Source: Dethiosulfovibrio peptidovorans DSM 11002 (GTDB lineage Bacteria; Synergistota; Synergistia; Synergistales; Dethiosulfovibrionaceae). Taken from it: a stretch of DNA of 64,000 nucleotides. This document shows positions 33,644 to 42,294 of this stretch, piece by piece (position 1 is the stretch's first letter; every line of letters starts with the position of its first letter). The notes beneath the pieces were generated by a model. The model did not search any database. It saw only the letters and a list, made by a program, of their open reading frames with translations, and was not told where the DNA came from. The DNA is taken from contig NZ_ABTR02000001.1 of assembly GCF_000172975.1 (NCBI RefSeq), positions 2,503,437 to 2,567,436 of the forward strand, in the 5' to 3' direction. The translations under genes and the position numbers were made by a program.

Positions 33644-34978
33644 ATGTCTAAAACCGTAAGAGTCCGATTCGCCCCCAGTCCGACCGGGGCTCTTCATATC
33701 GGTGGGGCTCATACAGCATTGTTCAACTGGCTCTGGGCCCGACACATGGGAGGAAAATTCATTCTGAGGATCGAGGACACCGACCAGGTTCGCTCCACCA
33801 AGGAATACGAGGATACCATCATGGCCGGAATGAAGTGGATGAACCTCGATTGGGACGAGGGGCCCGATATCGGAGGAGATTTCGGCCCATACCGCCAGAC
33901 CGAAAGGCTTCATCTTTACAGAAAATACGCCGACGAACTGTTGGAGAGAGGGCTGGCCTACAAAGACGGCGAGGCTGTCATCTTCAAGGTCCCCCTGGGA
34001 GAGGACATCGGCTTCGAGGACGTGGTGTACGGATCAATCGACGTGGTCAGCGACTCGCTGAAGGACGGCAGGACCGGTCAGATGAAGGACATCGTCCTGA
34101 TAAAGAGCGACGGAATGCCGACCTACAACTACGCCGTCGTAGTGGACGACCACACTATGGGCATTACCCACGTAATAAGGGGCGAGGACCATATATCCAA
34201 TACTCCCAAGCAGGTGCTCCTATACAAGGCATTGGGCTGGGAATTGCCTACCTTCGCCCATCTCCCGATGATACTCGGAAAGGACAAGAAAAAACTATCC
34301 AAACGCCATGGGGCAACCAGCGTCTACGAATACAGGGACATGGGCTATATGCCAGACTCGGTGTTCAACTTCCTGGCCCTGTTGGGATGGGCTCCATCCG
34401 GAGACAGAGAGATCTTCGACAGAGATCTGGCCATAGACGAGTTCGACCTTAAGGACGTCAACAGGAAACCCTCGGTTTTCGACATGGATAAACTCAACTA
34501 CGTCAACCAGGGCCATCTCCACGCCCTCCCAACCGCAAAGAAAATCGAGATGCTGGCTCCTTTTTGGGAGGAGGCAGGCATAGACCTTTCCTCCATAGAC
34601 GAGAGCTATATGGAAAAGGCCTTCGATCTCATGGGAGGCAGGGGCAGGACCGTCAAGGACCTGGCGGAGTTCACCGACTACTTCCTCGATTTCGCTCCTG
34701 TGACGAAAAGATACGACGGAGAGGTCTCCGACGAAACCAGAAAGACCCTCCAGGATTTTTTCTCCGATATGATGAAACTGGACACCTGGACGGCATCGGC
34801 CATGGAGGCCTTCGCAAGAGACTGGACCAAGGAAAAAGGGGTCAAGTTGAAGGACGTCGCCATGCCTATGAGGTTCGCCATAACGGGACACAAGGTAAGC
34901 CCGGGGATCTTCGAGCTAGCCGAGTTCATGGGCAAAGAGGAGATCAAGCGCAGGTTGTCCCACTACGGATTCCTGTAA
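33644..34978 (+). CDS. gltX: Glutamyl-tRNA synthetase
   Basis: Charges tRNA-Glu with glutamate. The 444-residue class I enzyme has RFAPSPTGALHIGGAHTALF (HIGH motif), RIEDTDQVRS, the GMPTYNYAVVVDDH active-site strand and KKLSKRHGATSV (KMSKS variant). The C-terminal anticodon-binding part from about residue 320 is a little shorter than usual. Whether it also misacylates tRNA-Gln cannot be read here. GGGAGG lies nine bases upstream. The gene is divergent from polA and ends in a long hairpin. Confidence 0.96.
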   Translation: MSKTVRVRFAPSPTGALHIGGAHTALFNWLWARHMGGKFILRIEDTDQVRSTKEYEDTIMAGMKWMNLDWDEGPDIGGDFGPYRQTERLHLYRKYADELLERGLAYKDGEAVIFKVPLGEDIGFEDVVYGSIDVVSDSLKDGRTGQMKDIVLIKSDGMPTYNYAVVVDDHTMGITHVIRGEDHISNTPKQVLLYKALGWELPTFAHLPMILGKDKKKLSKRHGATSVYEYRDMGYMPDSVFNFLALLGWAPSGDREIFDRDLAIDEFDLKDVNRKPSVFDMDKLNYVNQGHLHALPTAKKIEMLAPFWEEAGIDLSSIDESYMEKAFDLMGGRGRTVKDLAEFTDYFLDFAPVTKRYDGEVSDETRKTLQDFFSDMMKLDTWTASAMEAFARDWTKEKGVKLKDVAMPMRFAITGHKVSPGIFELAEFMGKEEIKRRLSHYGFL

Positions 34979-34997
34979 TATCCGGAGATACGAACGT

Positions 34998-35043
34998 AAA
35001 AGAGAGAGGGAGCCGATTATAAAATCGGTTCCCTCTCTCTTTT
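34998..35043. terminator. Long bidirectional terminator between gltX and the mbh operon
   Basis: A 21-bp stem beginning AAAAGAGAGAGGGAGCCGAT and closing around an ATAA loop, with T-rich ends on both strands. It serves gltX (+) and mbhN (-). Confidence 0.88.
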
Positions 35044-35078
35044 AGATCTAAATCGATCTCAACCGATCGAGGACGAAA

Positions 35079-35768
35079 CTACCCCTCGGGGGTGTACTCA
35101 TCCTCTTCGATCGCTCCCTTGGGACATTTGGAGGCACACACCCCACATCCCACGCATTTCTCCGGATCTATGACATGCTTCTCCTTTACCTTGCCCTCTA
35201 TGGCACCTACGGGACAGGCCTTTGCGCAAATTGTACAGCCGACACAGTCTTCTTCCCTGACACGGTATACCTTCTTAGGTTGGGCCTTAGGATCTTCGAC
35301 CTCATCGGGAACCTCACCCTTTCTGTAGGTCCACTCGCTCTGGAAGGGTTTACGATCGGCCTTACCGGTATCCAAGGTCACGTTGGACTTTCTCTCATAG
35401 GTGGATATGGCGAAATCGCAGGTCATAGTCAGAGCATCGACCGGACAGATATCGTTGCACTGGGCACAGAAACAGCACCTGTCGTTGTGAACGATTATTT
35501 TTTTCGGATCCTCCGGAGCCCTCTCTATGGCGTTCGCCGGACAGACCTTCATGCACATTCCACAACCTATGCACTTCTCTCTGTCGTAACCGACCTTGCC
35601 TCTGAAACGTCCCCAGGTTTCGACCGGCTCGTTCAGGTCGATCTCTCCCTTGGAGGCAGCCTCCAAGACTCCGGTCAGATCGTCTGGCATATGAGAGACC
35701 GGATAGGGGTTGGTGAAGGCCTTCTTGAAAAGATGTCGCAGTATCTGTACCGACATGGCGTTCAGCAT
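35079..35768 (-). CDS. mbhN: Mbh hydrogenase ferredoxin-like subunit MbhN with two additional [4Fe-4S] sites
   Basis: Electron-input subunit homologous to NuoI/EchF. The 229-residue protein has the NuoI-type pair CIGCGMCMKVCP (about residue 65) and CCFCAQCNDICP (about 98), then a linker and a second pair CVGCTICAKACP (about 175) and CVGCGVCASKCP (about 205). The last 60 residues resemble the C-terminal two-cluster ferredoxin domain of NuoF and HydB, including the HVIDPEKC step. Archaeal MbhN carries only the first pair. Four clusters would lengthen the wire from soluble ferredoxin or another donor to the hydrogenase. GGGGGG precedes the ATG at 35768. It is the last of 14 genes in the operon. 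Confidence 0.9.
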   Translation of the reverse strand: MLNAMSVQILRHLFKKAFTNPYPVSHMPDDLTGVLEAASKGEIDLNEPVETWGRFRGKVGYDREKCIGCGMCMKVCPANAIERAPEDPKKIIVHNDRCCFCAQCNDICPVDALTMTCDFAISTYERKSNVTLDTGKADRKPFQSEWTYRKGEVPDEVEDPKAQPKKVYRVREEDCVGCTICAKACPVGAIEGKVKEKHVIDPEKCVGCGVCASKCPKGAIEEDEYTPEG

Positions 35769-35780
35769 GATCTCACCCCC

Positions 35781-36779
35781 CTAATGCAGTAAAACGTCCA
35801 CGGAAATGAGGATCATCCCGGCCAGCGAGAGAGCCCCAACCTGAGCCCAATAAAAATGGGATGCCTGCCATATCTTCAGACGTCCGAAAGCGGTCCTAAG
35901 GAAGGTCACGCCGAAAACCTCGACGAGAAACACCTTTACCCAGAACCACGGGAAATCGATTATGGCCATCGGCACTCCGGAAAGGCCTATAGCCTTACCC
36001 AAGGAGAAGGGGAAGAACAGGCTTACGACCAGCGCGGATATAGCGGCTCCTCTCAGGTTGAAACCTATATGAAGTAGAGCCAGGTTTACCCCGGAATACT
36101 CCACCGTGACACCTTCCAGTATCTCCGTCTTGGCCTCCGGAATATCCATGAGCCCCTTACCGGTTTCTCCCGGTATAACCGTGAGAATAGCTACAAACAG
36201 ACATATCAACCCGAGAAAGCCTGCCTTGCCCACCACGGACCAGACAGAGGTCGCTACGTAGGTCTCCAGGGAGAAGGGATGTCCCGGCATCCCCAGTTTA
36301 TAGGCGAACCAAGCCAGTGTAGAAACGACTATCGCCAGTGGGACCTCGTAGCTCATCATGAGAATCATCTCTCTCTGAGCTCCTACGTTAGCTATGGGAG
36401 AACCACTGGCGAAACCTCCTACCGCCACGGCTACCCCAGAAAGGCTGAGCAGATAGAGGATCAGAATGAGATCGCCGCTACCGTTGAGCACCGGTGGAAG
36501 AGAGCCCATCGGGATGTACATGAAGACCATCATACTGGCGATCATCGCCACCCAGGGACCACCGTGGAAGAAGACCGGGGTCGCCCAACGGGGAACGATA
36601 TTCTCCTTACCCAAAAGCTTCAGTATGTCGTATACGGGCTGAAGCAGAGGCGGGCCGATACGACGCTGCATGACGGCGTGAAGTTTTCTGTCAACTCCCT
36701 CGAAAAGCACCGCGAAAACGGTTATGAGAAGCATCAGGGCGATCCCCGCGATCACCCGCATAATAAGACCGAGTATCAT
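35781..36779 (-). CDS. mbhM: Mbh hydrogenase membrane subunit MbhM (NuoH family)
   Basis: Membrane anchor that couples electron transfer to ion translocation at the quinone-site equivalent. The 332-residue protein has about eight helices. NuoH-type landmarks are FEGVDRKLHAVMQRRIGPPL (first cytoplasmic loop), REMILMMSYEVPLAIVV and DIPEAKTEILEGVTVEYSG, the conserved acidic loop. The ATG overlaps the mbhL stop by four bases and mbhN starts 12 bases downstream of its end. Confidence 0.93.
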   Translation of the reverse strand: MILGLIMRVIAGIALMLLITVFAVLFEGVDRKLHAVMQRRIGPPLLQPVYDILKLLGKENIVPRWATPVFFHGGPWVAMIASMMVFMYIPMGSLPPVLNGSGDLILILYLLSLSGVAVAVGGFASGSPIANVGAQREMILMMSYEVPLAIVVSTLAWFAYKLGMPGHPFSLETYVATSVWSVVGKAGFLGLICLFVAILTVIPGETGKGLMDIPEAKTEILEGVTVEYSGVNLALLHIGFNLRGAAISALVVSLFFPFSLGKAIGLSGVPMAIIDFPWFWVKVFLVEVFGVTFLRTAFGRLKIWQASHFYWAQVGALSLAGMILISVDVLLH

Positions 36780-38017
36780 GCTCCCATCAGCCTCCTCGTC
36801 TTATCAGTCTTCTCTCGGCAGAGCTTCAGCAGGTCGGCTTTGGTCACTACGGACTTCGTACCGGAGCTCGTGTCGGAAAGGACCATCCTCTCCATACAGG
36901 AGATACAGGGATCGATACTGTTGATAATCAACGGAGCATCGGCCAGCTCGTTATCCTTGAACATCAGAGGCCAGGACACTGCATTGCTGTAGGTAGGAGC
37001 CCTCACCTTCCACCACTGAACGTTCTCCTGCTGAGCCTTCAAACCGACCGCATGGGTATCGTCGCCCCTGGGAGCCTCGATACAACCGTATCCGACACCT
37101 TCCGCCTTTTTGAGAACGGTGAGAAGCTTGTTGACCTTGGGCTCAAAGGTTATAGAACCCTCGGGAAGCCCCTCCATTATCTTCTCCAGGATATCCAACG
37201 ACTGAAGGACCTCGTACACCCTAACGAGGAAGCGATCGTAGACGTCACCATGCACCTCACCGGTGTAATCCTGAGGCACGACCGGCTCGACGTGGATATC
37301 GCAGTAAGCATCGTATGGCGCGGACCAACGGACGTCGGCCCGGACTCCGCTACCTCGGGAGGTAGGTCCCAAAGCGCAGTATTTTATCGCCTGCTCGGTG
37401 GTAAGAACCCCGACGTCTCTGAGACGGGCCTTTACCACCGGATCGTTTATCGCCGCCTCATAGAAGGAGGCGAACTCGTTTCTGTAGTAATGGATCATAT
37501 CCATTACCGTTCTCACCACCGCCGGAGTAACGTCCCAACGGACTCCGCCCACGGTGGTGACGGCATAGTTTACCCTGTTCCCCGAAAGGGCCTCGAGAAC
37601 GTCCATGACCTTCTCTCTCAACATCATCCCTAGATGGAAGGCGCTGTCGAACCCGATGGTGTAACAAGCCACCCCGGACCAGAGTATATGAGAATGAATC
37701 CTCTCCAGTTCGAGAACCATGGACCTTATGTACTGGGCTCTGATCGGAACCTCTATCTGGGCGGCATCCTCCACGGCCTTAACGAAAGCTATGGCGTGGC
37801 TGAAGGAACAGATACCGCAGACCCTCTCGGCCAGGTATATCACCTGTATCGGGTTTCTCTCCCTGGCCATGAACTCCACCCCTCGGTGGATGGCTCCTGG
37901 ACGAATTACCGCGTCTTTTATGTGTTCTCCCTCGATATCCAGCCACGCGGTGATGGGCTCTTTCAGCCCTACGTGAACCGGACCGATGGGAAGCTTATAG
38001 GTTTTAGTCTCGCTCAT
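36776..38017 (-). CDS. mbhL: [NiFe] hydrogenase large subunit MbhL, group 4
   Basis: Catalytic subunit that reduces protons or oxidises H2. In its 413 residues both active-site motifs are intact: ERVCGICSFSHA (Cys pair near residue 67) and DPCISCMER near the C-terminus (about residue 371). All four nickel ligands are therefore present, unlike MbxL/MbsL of sulfane-sulfur reductases and NuoD, which have lost them. The N-terminal HVGLKEPITAWLDIEGE segment and AIHRGVEFMARERN follow the group 4 pattern. About 40 residues follow the last CxxC, so it is unclear whether a maturation protease is needed. HypA/HypB at 3743-4090 and 3084-3746 would supply nickel. Confidence 0.95.
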   Translation of the reverse strand: MSETKTYKLPIGPVHVGLKEPITAWLDIEGEHIKDAVIRPGAIHRGVEFMARERNPIQVIYLAERVCGICSFSHAIAFVKAVEDAAQIEVPIRAQYIRSMVLELERIHSHILWSGVACYTIGFDSAFHLGMMLREKVMDVLEALSGNRVNYAVTTVGGVRWDVTPAVVRTVMDMIHYYRNEFASFYEAAINDPVVKARLRDVGVLTTEQAIKYCALGPTSRGSGVRADVRWSAPYDAYCDIHVEPVVPQDYTGEVHGDVYDRFLVRVYEVLQSLDILEKIMEGLPEGSITFEPKVNKLLTVLKKAEGVGYGCIEAPRGDDTHAVGLKAQQENVQWWKVRAPTYSNAVSWPLMFKDNELADAPLIINSIDPCISCMERMVLSDTSSGTKSVVTKADLLKLCREKTDKTRRLMGA

Positions 38018-38027
38018 AGTAGCCCTC

Positions 38028-38576
38028 CTAGGAGAGATCCTCTACCAGGTCTTCGCCCGGAGCCGTCTCGTCCCTGCGCCATGGGAAGACTTCCCTGTTC
38101 CAATCATCGGGCAAGAAGACGAGGGCCTTGTTGGGAAGACCGATGTGGTCCACACCAAACATCTCCTGAATCTCCCTCTCGCTGTACTCGACCCCCGGAA
38201 TACGGCTGAAAAGCGAATCCACAGTGAGATCGTCTTTCGGCACATGAACGCATACGGTAACGTGAAGGCTGACGCCCCTCTCTACGGCTCTGTAAAGGTC
38301 GAAGTGATAGTAAAGGGAGATATGATCGCCCTCGTCGTCTCCGGAGACCACGTGAAAGTTCGGAAAATCGAATTTTCCCAATTCGTCCACAAAATCCAGA
38401 AGGCGACTCTTGCCGATGGTCATCCATAGATGGTGACTGGTAACCTCGCCGGAGCTTCCCTCGGAAAAACCCCTCAGATCCACGTAGGACAGGTCGTCTC
38501 CGAAAACGCTTTGGAGATGCTCAGCCAGCTCCTGTGGAGTTTTTACCACCTTTTCCCTGTCTATAAAGCAGTCCAT
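38028..38576 (-). CDS. mbhK: Mbh hydrogenase subunit MbhK (NuoC/30-kDa family)
   Basis: Structural subunit that sits with the large subunit. The 182-residue protein has the NuoC signature SREIQEMFGVDHIG-like segment (EYSEREIQEMFGVDHIGLPN) near residue 140, followed by FLPDDWNREVFPWRRD, and the earlier HFDLYRAVERGVSLHVTVCV strand pair. ATG 38576 lies four bases after the mbhJ stop with GGTG nearby; a GTG at 38588 overlaps mbhJ and has a poorer site. It is followed by mbhL after ten bases. Confidence 0.9.
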   Translation of the reverse strand: MDCFIDREKVVKTPQELAEHLQSVFGDDLSYVDLRGFSEGSSGEVTSHHLWMTIGKSRLLDFVDELGKFDFPNFHVVSGDDEGDHISLYYHFDLYRAVERGVSLHVTVCVHVPKDDLTVDSLFSRIPGVEYSEREIQEMFGVDHIGLPNKALVFLPDDWNREVFPWRRDETAPGEDLVEDLS

Positions 38577-38580
38577 AGGA

Positions 38581-39036
38581 TCAAGCACCAGCCTTTCTGA
38601 GCTCCGCCCTCTTGGCCTCCAGCTTCAAGACCGCCTTGGCAGCTCCCTCTATAATAGCCTCCGGTCTGGGAGGGCAACCGTGGACGTAAACGTCCACCGG
38701 TATGATCCTGTCCACCGGCCCTACCAAATTGTAGGACTTGAAGTAGACGTCCCCGGAACAGGCGCAGTTCCCGACAGCTATGACTACCTTCGGATCCGGT
38801 ATCTGAGCGTATATGCGCTCCAGCTTTTCCTTCATGAAACGGGTCACAGGACCGGTAACCAAAAGGACGTCGGCGTGACGAGGCGTCCCGGTAAGCTTCA
38901 TTCCGAAACGCTCTATATCGTACCTGGGCGATACGGTGGAGACTATCTCTATATCGCACCCGTTACAGGATCCCGTGTTGGTCGAGAAAACCCACAGGGA
39001 CTTCGGCAAAACCTGCAGCATAGTATCCAGCTTCAT
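38581..39036 (-). CDS. mbhJ: Mbh hydrogenase small subunit MbhJ (NuoB family)
   Basis: Carries the proximal [4Fe-4S] cluster next to the NiFe site. The 151-residue protein shows the cluster ligands in GSCNGCDIEI (two Cys, about residues 23-27), VGNCACSGDVY (about 90) and VHGCPPRPEAI (about 123), the exact NuoB/EchC arrangement. It starts 11 bases after the mbhI stop and ends just before mbhK. Confidence 0.95.
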   Translation of the reverse strand: MKLDTMLQVLPKSLWVFSTNTGSCNGCDIEIVSTVSPRYDIERFGMKLTGTPRHADVLLVTGPVTRFMKEKLERIYAQIPDPKVVIAVGNCACSGDVYFKSYNLVGPVDRIIPVDVYVHGCPPRPEAIIEGAAKAVLKLEAKRAELRKAGA

Positions 39037-39047
39037 TTAAGTCCCTC

Positions 39048-39383
39048 CTATAGGATGACCAGAACCATCAACAGAGCAGTGGTGACGAGAAACCAACCGA
39101 CGTAGGTCACCGTCTGACCTGAATGGAAGGCCACCAGCTTATCGTAATAGGGTTTCAGAGCCTTTCGAAACCCCCAGTAGGAAGAGCTGGCCGGAACCGT
39201 TATCTCCTCTGAATCGGGAAGTTCGTTTCCGGAAAAATAGATCTGGTCCTGCTCGGTTCCCTTCTTGTAGTCCTGACGTCCTTGAGAACGAAGCCAGGTG
39301 GTCATGGCCCCTGCCAGTATGAAAAACAGTAGCCAGCTACCGAAATCCCAATAGCCGAAACCGGTGAAAAGACTTCCGAACAT
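39048..39383 (-). CDS. mbhI: Mbh membrane subunit MbhI
   Basis: A 111-residue membrane protein with a helix near the N-terminus (WLLFFILAGAMTTWLRS), a polar middle and a second helix at the C-terminus (TYVGWFLVTTALLMVLVIL). In the archaeal complex MbhI bridges the antiporter and hydrogenase modules through its lateral helix. The identification rests mainly on position between mbhH and mbhJ and on size. The ATG overlaps the mbhH stop by one base (TGATG). Confidence 0.8.
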   Translation of the reverse strand: MFGSLFTGFGYWDFGSWLLFFILAGAMTTWLRSQGRQDYKKGTEQDQIYFSGNELPDSEEITVPASSSYWGFRKALKPYYDKLVAFHSGQTVTYVGWFLVTTALLMVLVIL

Positions 39384-40948
39384 CAGATTCCACCTCCCAA
39401 GACGGCGCCGATATAGGCTCCCTTATCCACCAACGCAGTAGCGGCGGGCTCCACCAGATGGGAGACTACCCAGGTCGGGAAAAGAGACAGCCCCAATATT
39501 ACGACGGTAAGAACGGCCATGCCCAGCACCATCGACGCGGGAACCTCTTTGACCTTCGAGAACTCCTTCTTCTCCGGCCCGAGGAACGCCGTCTGGAACA
39601 CCTTTACGAAACTGGCCAGGGTGAGAATAGAGGTTACCAGAGCCACCACGGACAGAGCGGGATGAACCGCAAAGGACGATTCGTAGATCAACAGCTTCGA
39701 GACGAAACCGTTGAAAGGAGGTATTCCGGAGATCGCTGCAGCGGCGATCACGAACATGAAGGTCGTAAAGGGCATCCTCTTGGCCAGACCGCCCATCTTG
39801 TCCAGATCCCTGGTTCCCGTCACATAGTAGAGAGCGCCGGCAACCAGAAAGAGCAAGCCCTTATAGGTCACGTAGTTGACCATGTGGAAGATGCCGCCCT
39901 TCATTGAGGTCATTCCGAAATCGGCCATCTGTCGGGGATCTCCCATAGCTAGAAGTCCTACGCCGAAAGCCATGAGCATATAGCCCACCTGAGAGACCGA
40001 ATGATACCCCATAAGTCTCTTGACCTCGTGTTGGACCACCGCCATGGAGACGCCGAAGAACATGGAGATCATTCCCAATGTTATGAGAGCCCAGGGCACA
40101 ACGTCCCCTACTATGGCGGATCCGAAGACGGAAAAGACTATCCTACACAGCCCCACCAGGGAGGCCTGGCTCACCACTACGAGAAGAACAGTGACTGATG
40201 CGGGAGCCTCTGCGTAGGCATCGGGCATCCACATATGCATGGGGAAAGCCCCGCACTTCATGGCCAACGCCGTTATCATGAACACGAGAGCTACCTTCTC
40301 CGCCAAGCCGAACTGTATAACCTTTCCGACAGCCGCCATGTTCAGCAGGTTATACCTGCCATAAAGGAAACCGATGGCCAGCAACACCATCATGGCAGCG
40401 ACCTGAGAGACCAGCATATACTTGAAGGACGCCTCTATGGATTCCGGTCTATCTCTCCAATAGGCTATAAGGCCGAACGAGGAGACCGAGGCTATCTCGA
40501 GAAACACGAAAAAGTTGAACAGATCTCCGGTGAGTATCAGTCCGAGCATACCAGCGGTAAGCAGGAAATACAGGGAGGAATACCAGACTTTTCCGGAAAA
40601 CCTATCGAGAAAACGAAGGCCGAACAGCACCCCCGCCAGGGAGGCGAAACACCCTATGACGGCGATGAAAGAGTTGAACGAGTCGACCTCCAGAATTATC
40701 CTAACAGGATAGGCCATCCCGGAGGGCAAGGTAAGGTTCCAGGCCTTGCCGCCCATGACGTAGACCGCCGTGCCCTCGGTCGCCACGTATTGAAGCAGAC
40801 AGAAAGAGAGGACGAGAAGAACCGAGGAGATCAAAACCGACCAGATCATCCTGGCCCTACGGCCGCCTAAAGCTACTATCGGGGTCGAGAAAGCCCCGAA
40901 AAGGGGAACCGCCAGCATGAGAGCGGGCAGATGTACAGACCAACTCAT
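39383..40948 (-). CDS. mbhH: Mbh antiporter-like subunit MbhH (MrpD/NuoN family)
   Basis: Proton-translocating antiporter-like subunit, 521 residues, about 14 helices. Family landmarks are GDLFNFFVFLEIASVSSFGLIAY with the conserved helix-5 Glu, MALKCGAFP-like ALAMKCGAFPMHMWMPDAYAEAPASV with the helix-7 Lys, and HEVKRLMGYHSVSQVGYML. Only one large antiporter-like subunit is present, as in archaeal Mbh. It overlaps mbhG by four bases and mbhI by one. Confidence 0.94.
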   Translation of the reverse strand: MSWSVHLPALMLAVPLFGAFSTPIVALGGRRARMIWSVLISSVLLVLSFCLLQYVATEGTAVYVMGGKAWNLTLPSGMAYPVRIILEVDSFNSFIAVIGCFASLAGVLFGLRFLDRFSGKVWYSSLYFLLTAGMLGLILTGDLFNFFVFLEIASVSSFGLIAYWRDRPESIEASFKYMLVSQVAAMMVLLAIGFLYGRYNLLNMAAVGKVIQFGLAEKVALVFMITALAMKCGAFPMHMWMPDAYAEAPASVTVLLVVVSQASLVGLCRIVFSVFGSAIVGDVVPWALITLGMISMFFGVSMAVVQHEVKRLMGYHSVSQVGYMLMAFGVGLLAMGDPRQMADFGMTSMKGGIFHMVNYVTYKGLLFLVAGALYYVTGTRDLDKMGGLAKRMPFTTFMFVIAAAAISGIPPFNGFVSKLLIYESSFAVHPALSVVALVTSILTLASFVKVFQTAFLGPEKKEFSKVKEVPASMVLGMAVLTVVILGLSLFPTWVVSHLVEPAATALVDKGAYIGAVLGGGI

Positions 40949-41292
40949 CCTCTCAACCTCCTGATCTCTCTGACGTCCAATGTACCATAATGACGATAGA
41001 GCATGACTATCAGAGATAGCATCAAAGCCGACGTCGCCAAAGCTATAACTATGGCGGTCAGGGTCAGAGCCTGCGGAGTGGGCAAAACGTAGACATCGAC
41101 GGGGCCGGGTAAGAATTTGACCGGTATATCCCCTTTCAGCCTGTATCCCAGAACTACCAGGAACATATTGGCAGCGGACTCCATCACGCCAACCCCTATG
41201 GCGATCTTGAAAAGGTTGTTCTCCGCGATGATAGCGATAAGCCCCATCAGGAAAAGCAGACCTACCACGACAAAAGGCAGGTTAGCCATCAT
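40945..41292 (-). CDS. mbhG: Mbh antiporter subunit MbhG (MrpC/NuoK family)
   Basis: A 115-residue protein with three helices. The NuoK-like AENNLFKIAIGVGVMESAAN segment and the PTPQALTLTAIVI stretch identify the MrpC family; the Glu in GVMES lies in the membrane. Translation from ATG 41292 is supported by AAAGGAG nine bases upstream; an earlier in-frame Met at 41319 lies inside mbhF. It overlaps mbhF by 11 bases. Confidence 0.92.
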   Translation of the reverse strand: MMANLPFVVVGLLFLMGLIAIIAENNLFKIAIGVGVMESAANMFLVVLGYRLKGDIPVKFLPGPVDVYVLPTPQALTLTAIVIALATSALMLSLIVMLYRHYGTLDVREIRRLRG

Positions 41293-41770
41293 GACCAGTC
41301 TCCTTTCGAGAATCGGCAAAATCGTGCAGGACGATACCGCGGAACATGGACAGGATGATCACGGTAAGTCCACCGGCGACCTCGATACCGACGGCGATAT
41401 CCATCACGCCTATCGTACCGGAGAAGGGGATCAGCCCGTGGGCCATCGTCTTCGCCACATCGTGCGGAACCGCCAGGAAGTTGTAGAAGAAAGCTCCCTC
41501 GGGGATACCTCTAAGCCCGAAACCGATGAACATCATCAACCCTACGAAGAGCATTATCCAGTAAATGGAGGTCTTAACCCACTCTAAAACCCTGTCCCCT
41601 CCGTGAGCGACCAGGAGAAGAGCCATAAAGGAGCCCACGATAGCTCCCCCCTGGAAACCTCCGCCGGGGGTCACGTCACCGTGGATGATGACATAGACAC
41701 CGAAAATTATAAGGAACCAGGCGAAGAGGTCACAGACCGTACGTGCGACGAGAGAAAGAGGTTTACGCAT
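41282..41770 (-). CDS. mbhF: Mbh antiporter subunit MbhF (MrpB family)
   Basis: A 162-residue protein with four hydrophobic helices. The family motif HGDVTPGGGFQGGAIVGSFMALLL (read GDVTPGGGFQGG) is near residue 32, followed by a second-half NFLAVP and GTIGVMDIAVGIEVAGG. In Mrp systems this subunit lines the sodium path. It starts directly after the mbhE stop. Confidence 0.93.
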   Translation of the reverse strand: MRKPLSLVARTVCDLFAWFLIIFGVYVIIHGDVTPGGGFQGGAIVGSFMALLLVAHGGDRVLEWVKTSIYWIMLFVGLMMFIGFGLRGIPEGAFFYNFLAVPHDVAKTMAHGLIPFSGTIGVMDIAVGIEVAGGLTVIILSMFRGIVLHDFADSRKETGHDG

Positions 41771-42040
41771 TTACTTCCTCCCCTTTCTAAAAAGCATCAC
41801 CACGGAACAAAGGGCCGTAAAAAGCACCGCCGACTCTCCGAGGGTGTCGAAACCACGATAGTCGAACACGATGGAGGTCACGACGTTCTCGGAAGATCTC
41901 TCCTCCATGGCATGATCCAGAAAATACTCGTCCATAGCCACGTCCCCGGGAACACCGAAAGGATGTACCGCATCCAGGCCGGAGAGAAGAATCCCCCCCA
42001 GCACCAAGGTGGCGGCGATAAATAAGGCCTTCAACTTCAT
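41771..42040 (-). CDS. mbhE: Mbh antiporter subunit MbhE (MrpA C-terminal part)
   Basis: An 89-residue protein with helices at both ends (FIAATLVLGGILLSGL, LFTALCSVVMLF). The DYRGFDTLGESAVLFTALCS motif near residue 60 is characteristic of the MrpA/MbhE C-terminal domain. It overlaps mbhD by four bases and abuts mbhF, in the archaeal order. Confidence 0.88.
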   Translation of the reverse strand: MKLKALFIAATLVLGGILLSGLDAVHPFGVPGDVAMDEYFLDHAMEERSSENVVTSIVFDYRGFDTLGESAVLFTALCSVVMLFRKGRK

Positions 42041-42294
42041 CTACGTCCCCCCCTGTTCTTACGGAGACGGCCGACTCCGAACAGGGCGATCACGAAAATC
42101 GCAGTGTCCAGGGCAGCTCCTATGCTGGCCTCGGCAATAGCCACATCGGGAGCTTGGAGGATGTAGAACTCCAGAGCCATAAGAAGGCTGAAAGCTCCCA
42201 GACTTACGACAGAATACAGAAGATCTCTGAACCACACGGCGTAAAAGCCGGTCACCAGGAGCAAGATAAGATTGAAGACGTGAAATGAAGTCAT
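42037..42294 (-). CDS. mbhD: Mbh antiporter subunit MbhD
   Basis: An 85-residue three-helix protein. Helix 2 carries LYSVVSLGAFSLLMALEFYI and helix 3 the conserved QAPDVAIAEASIGAALDTAIFV pattern of MrpA-derived MbhD subunits, with two membrane-embedded acidic residues. Start and stop overlap its neighbours by four bases each. Confidence 0.88.
   Translation of the reverse strand: MTSFHVFNLILLLVTGFYAVWFRDLLYSVVSLGAFSLLMALEFYILQAPDVAIAEASIGAALDTAIFVIALFGVGRLRKNRGGRR

Noticed and set aside
36776..38017. Membrane-bound sulfane sulfur reductase (MBS/Mbx) as the identity of the operon
   Set aside because: The large subunit retains all four NiFe Cys ligands and the antiporter set is that of Mbh, so a hydrogenase is the better call.
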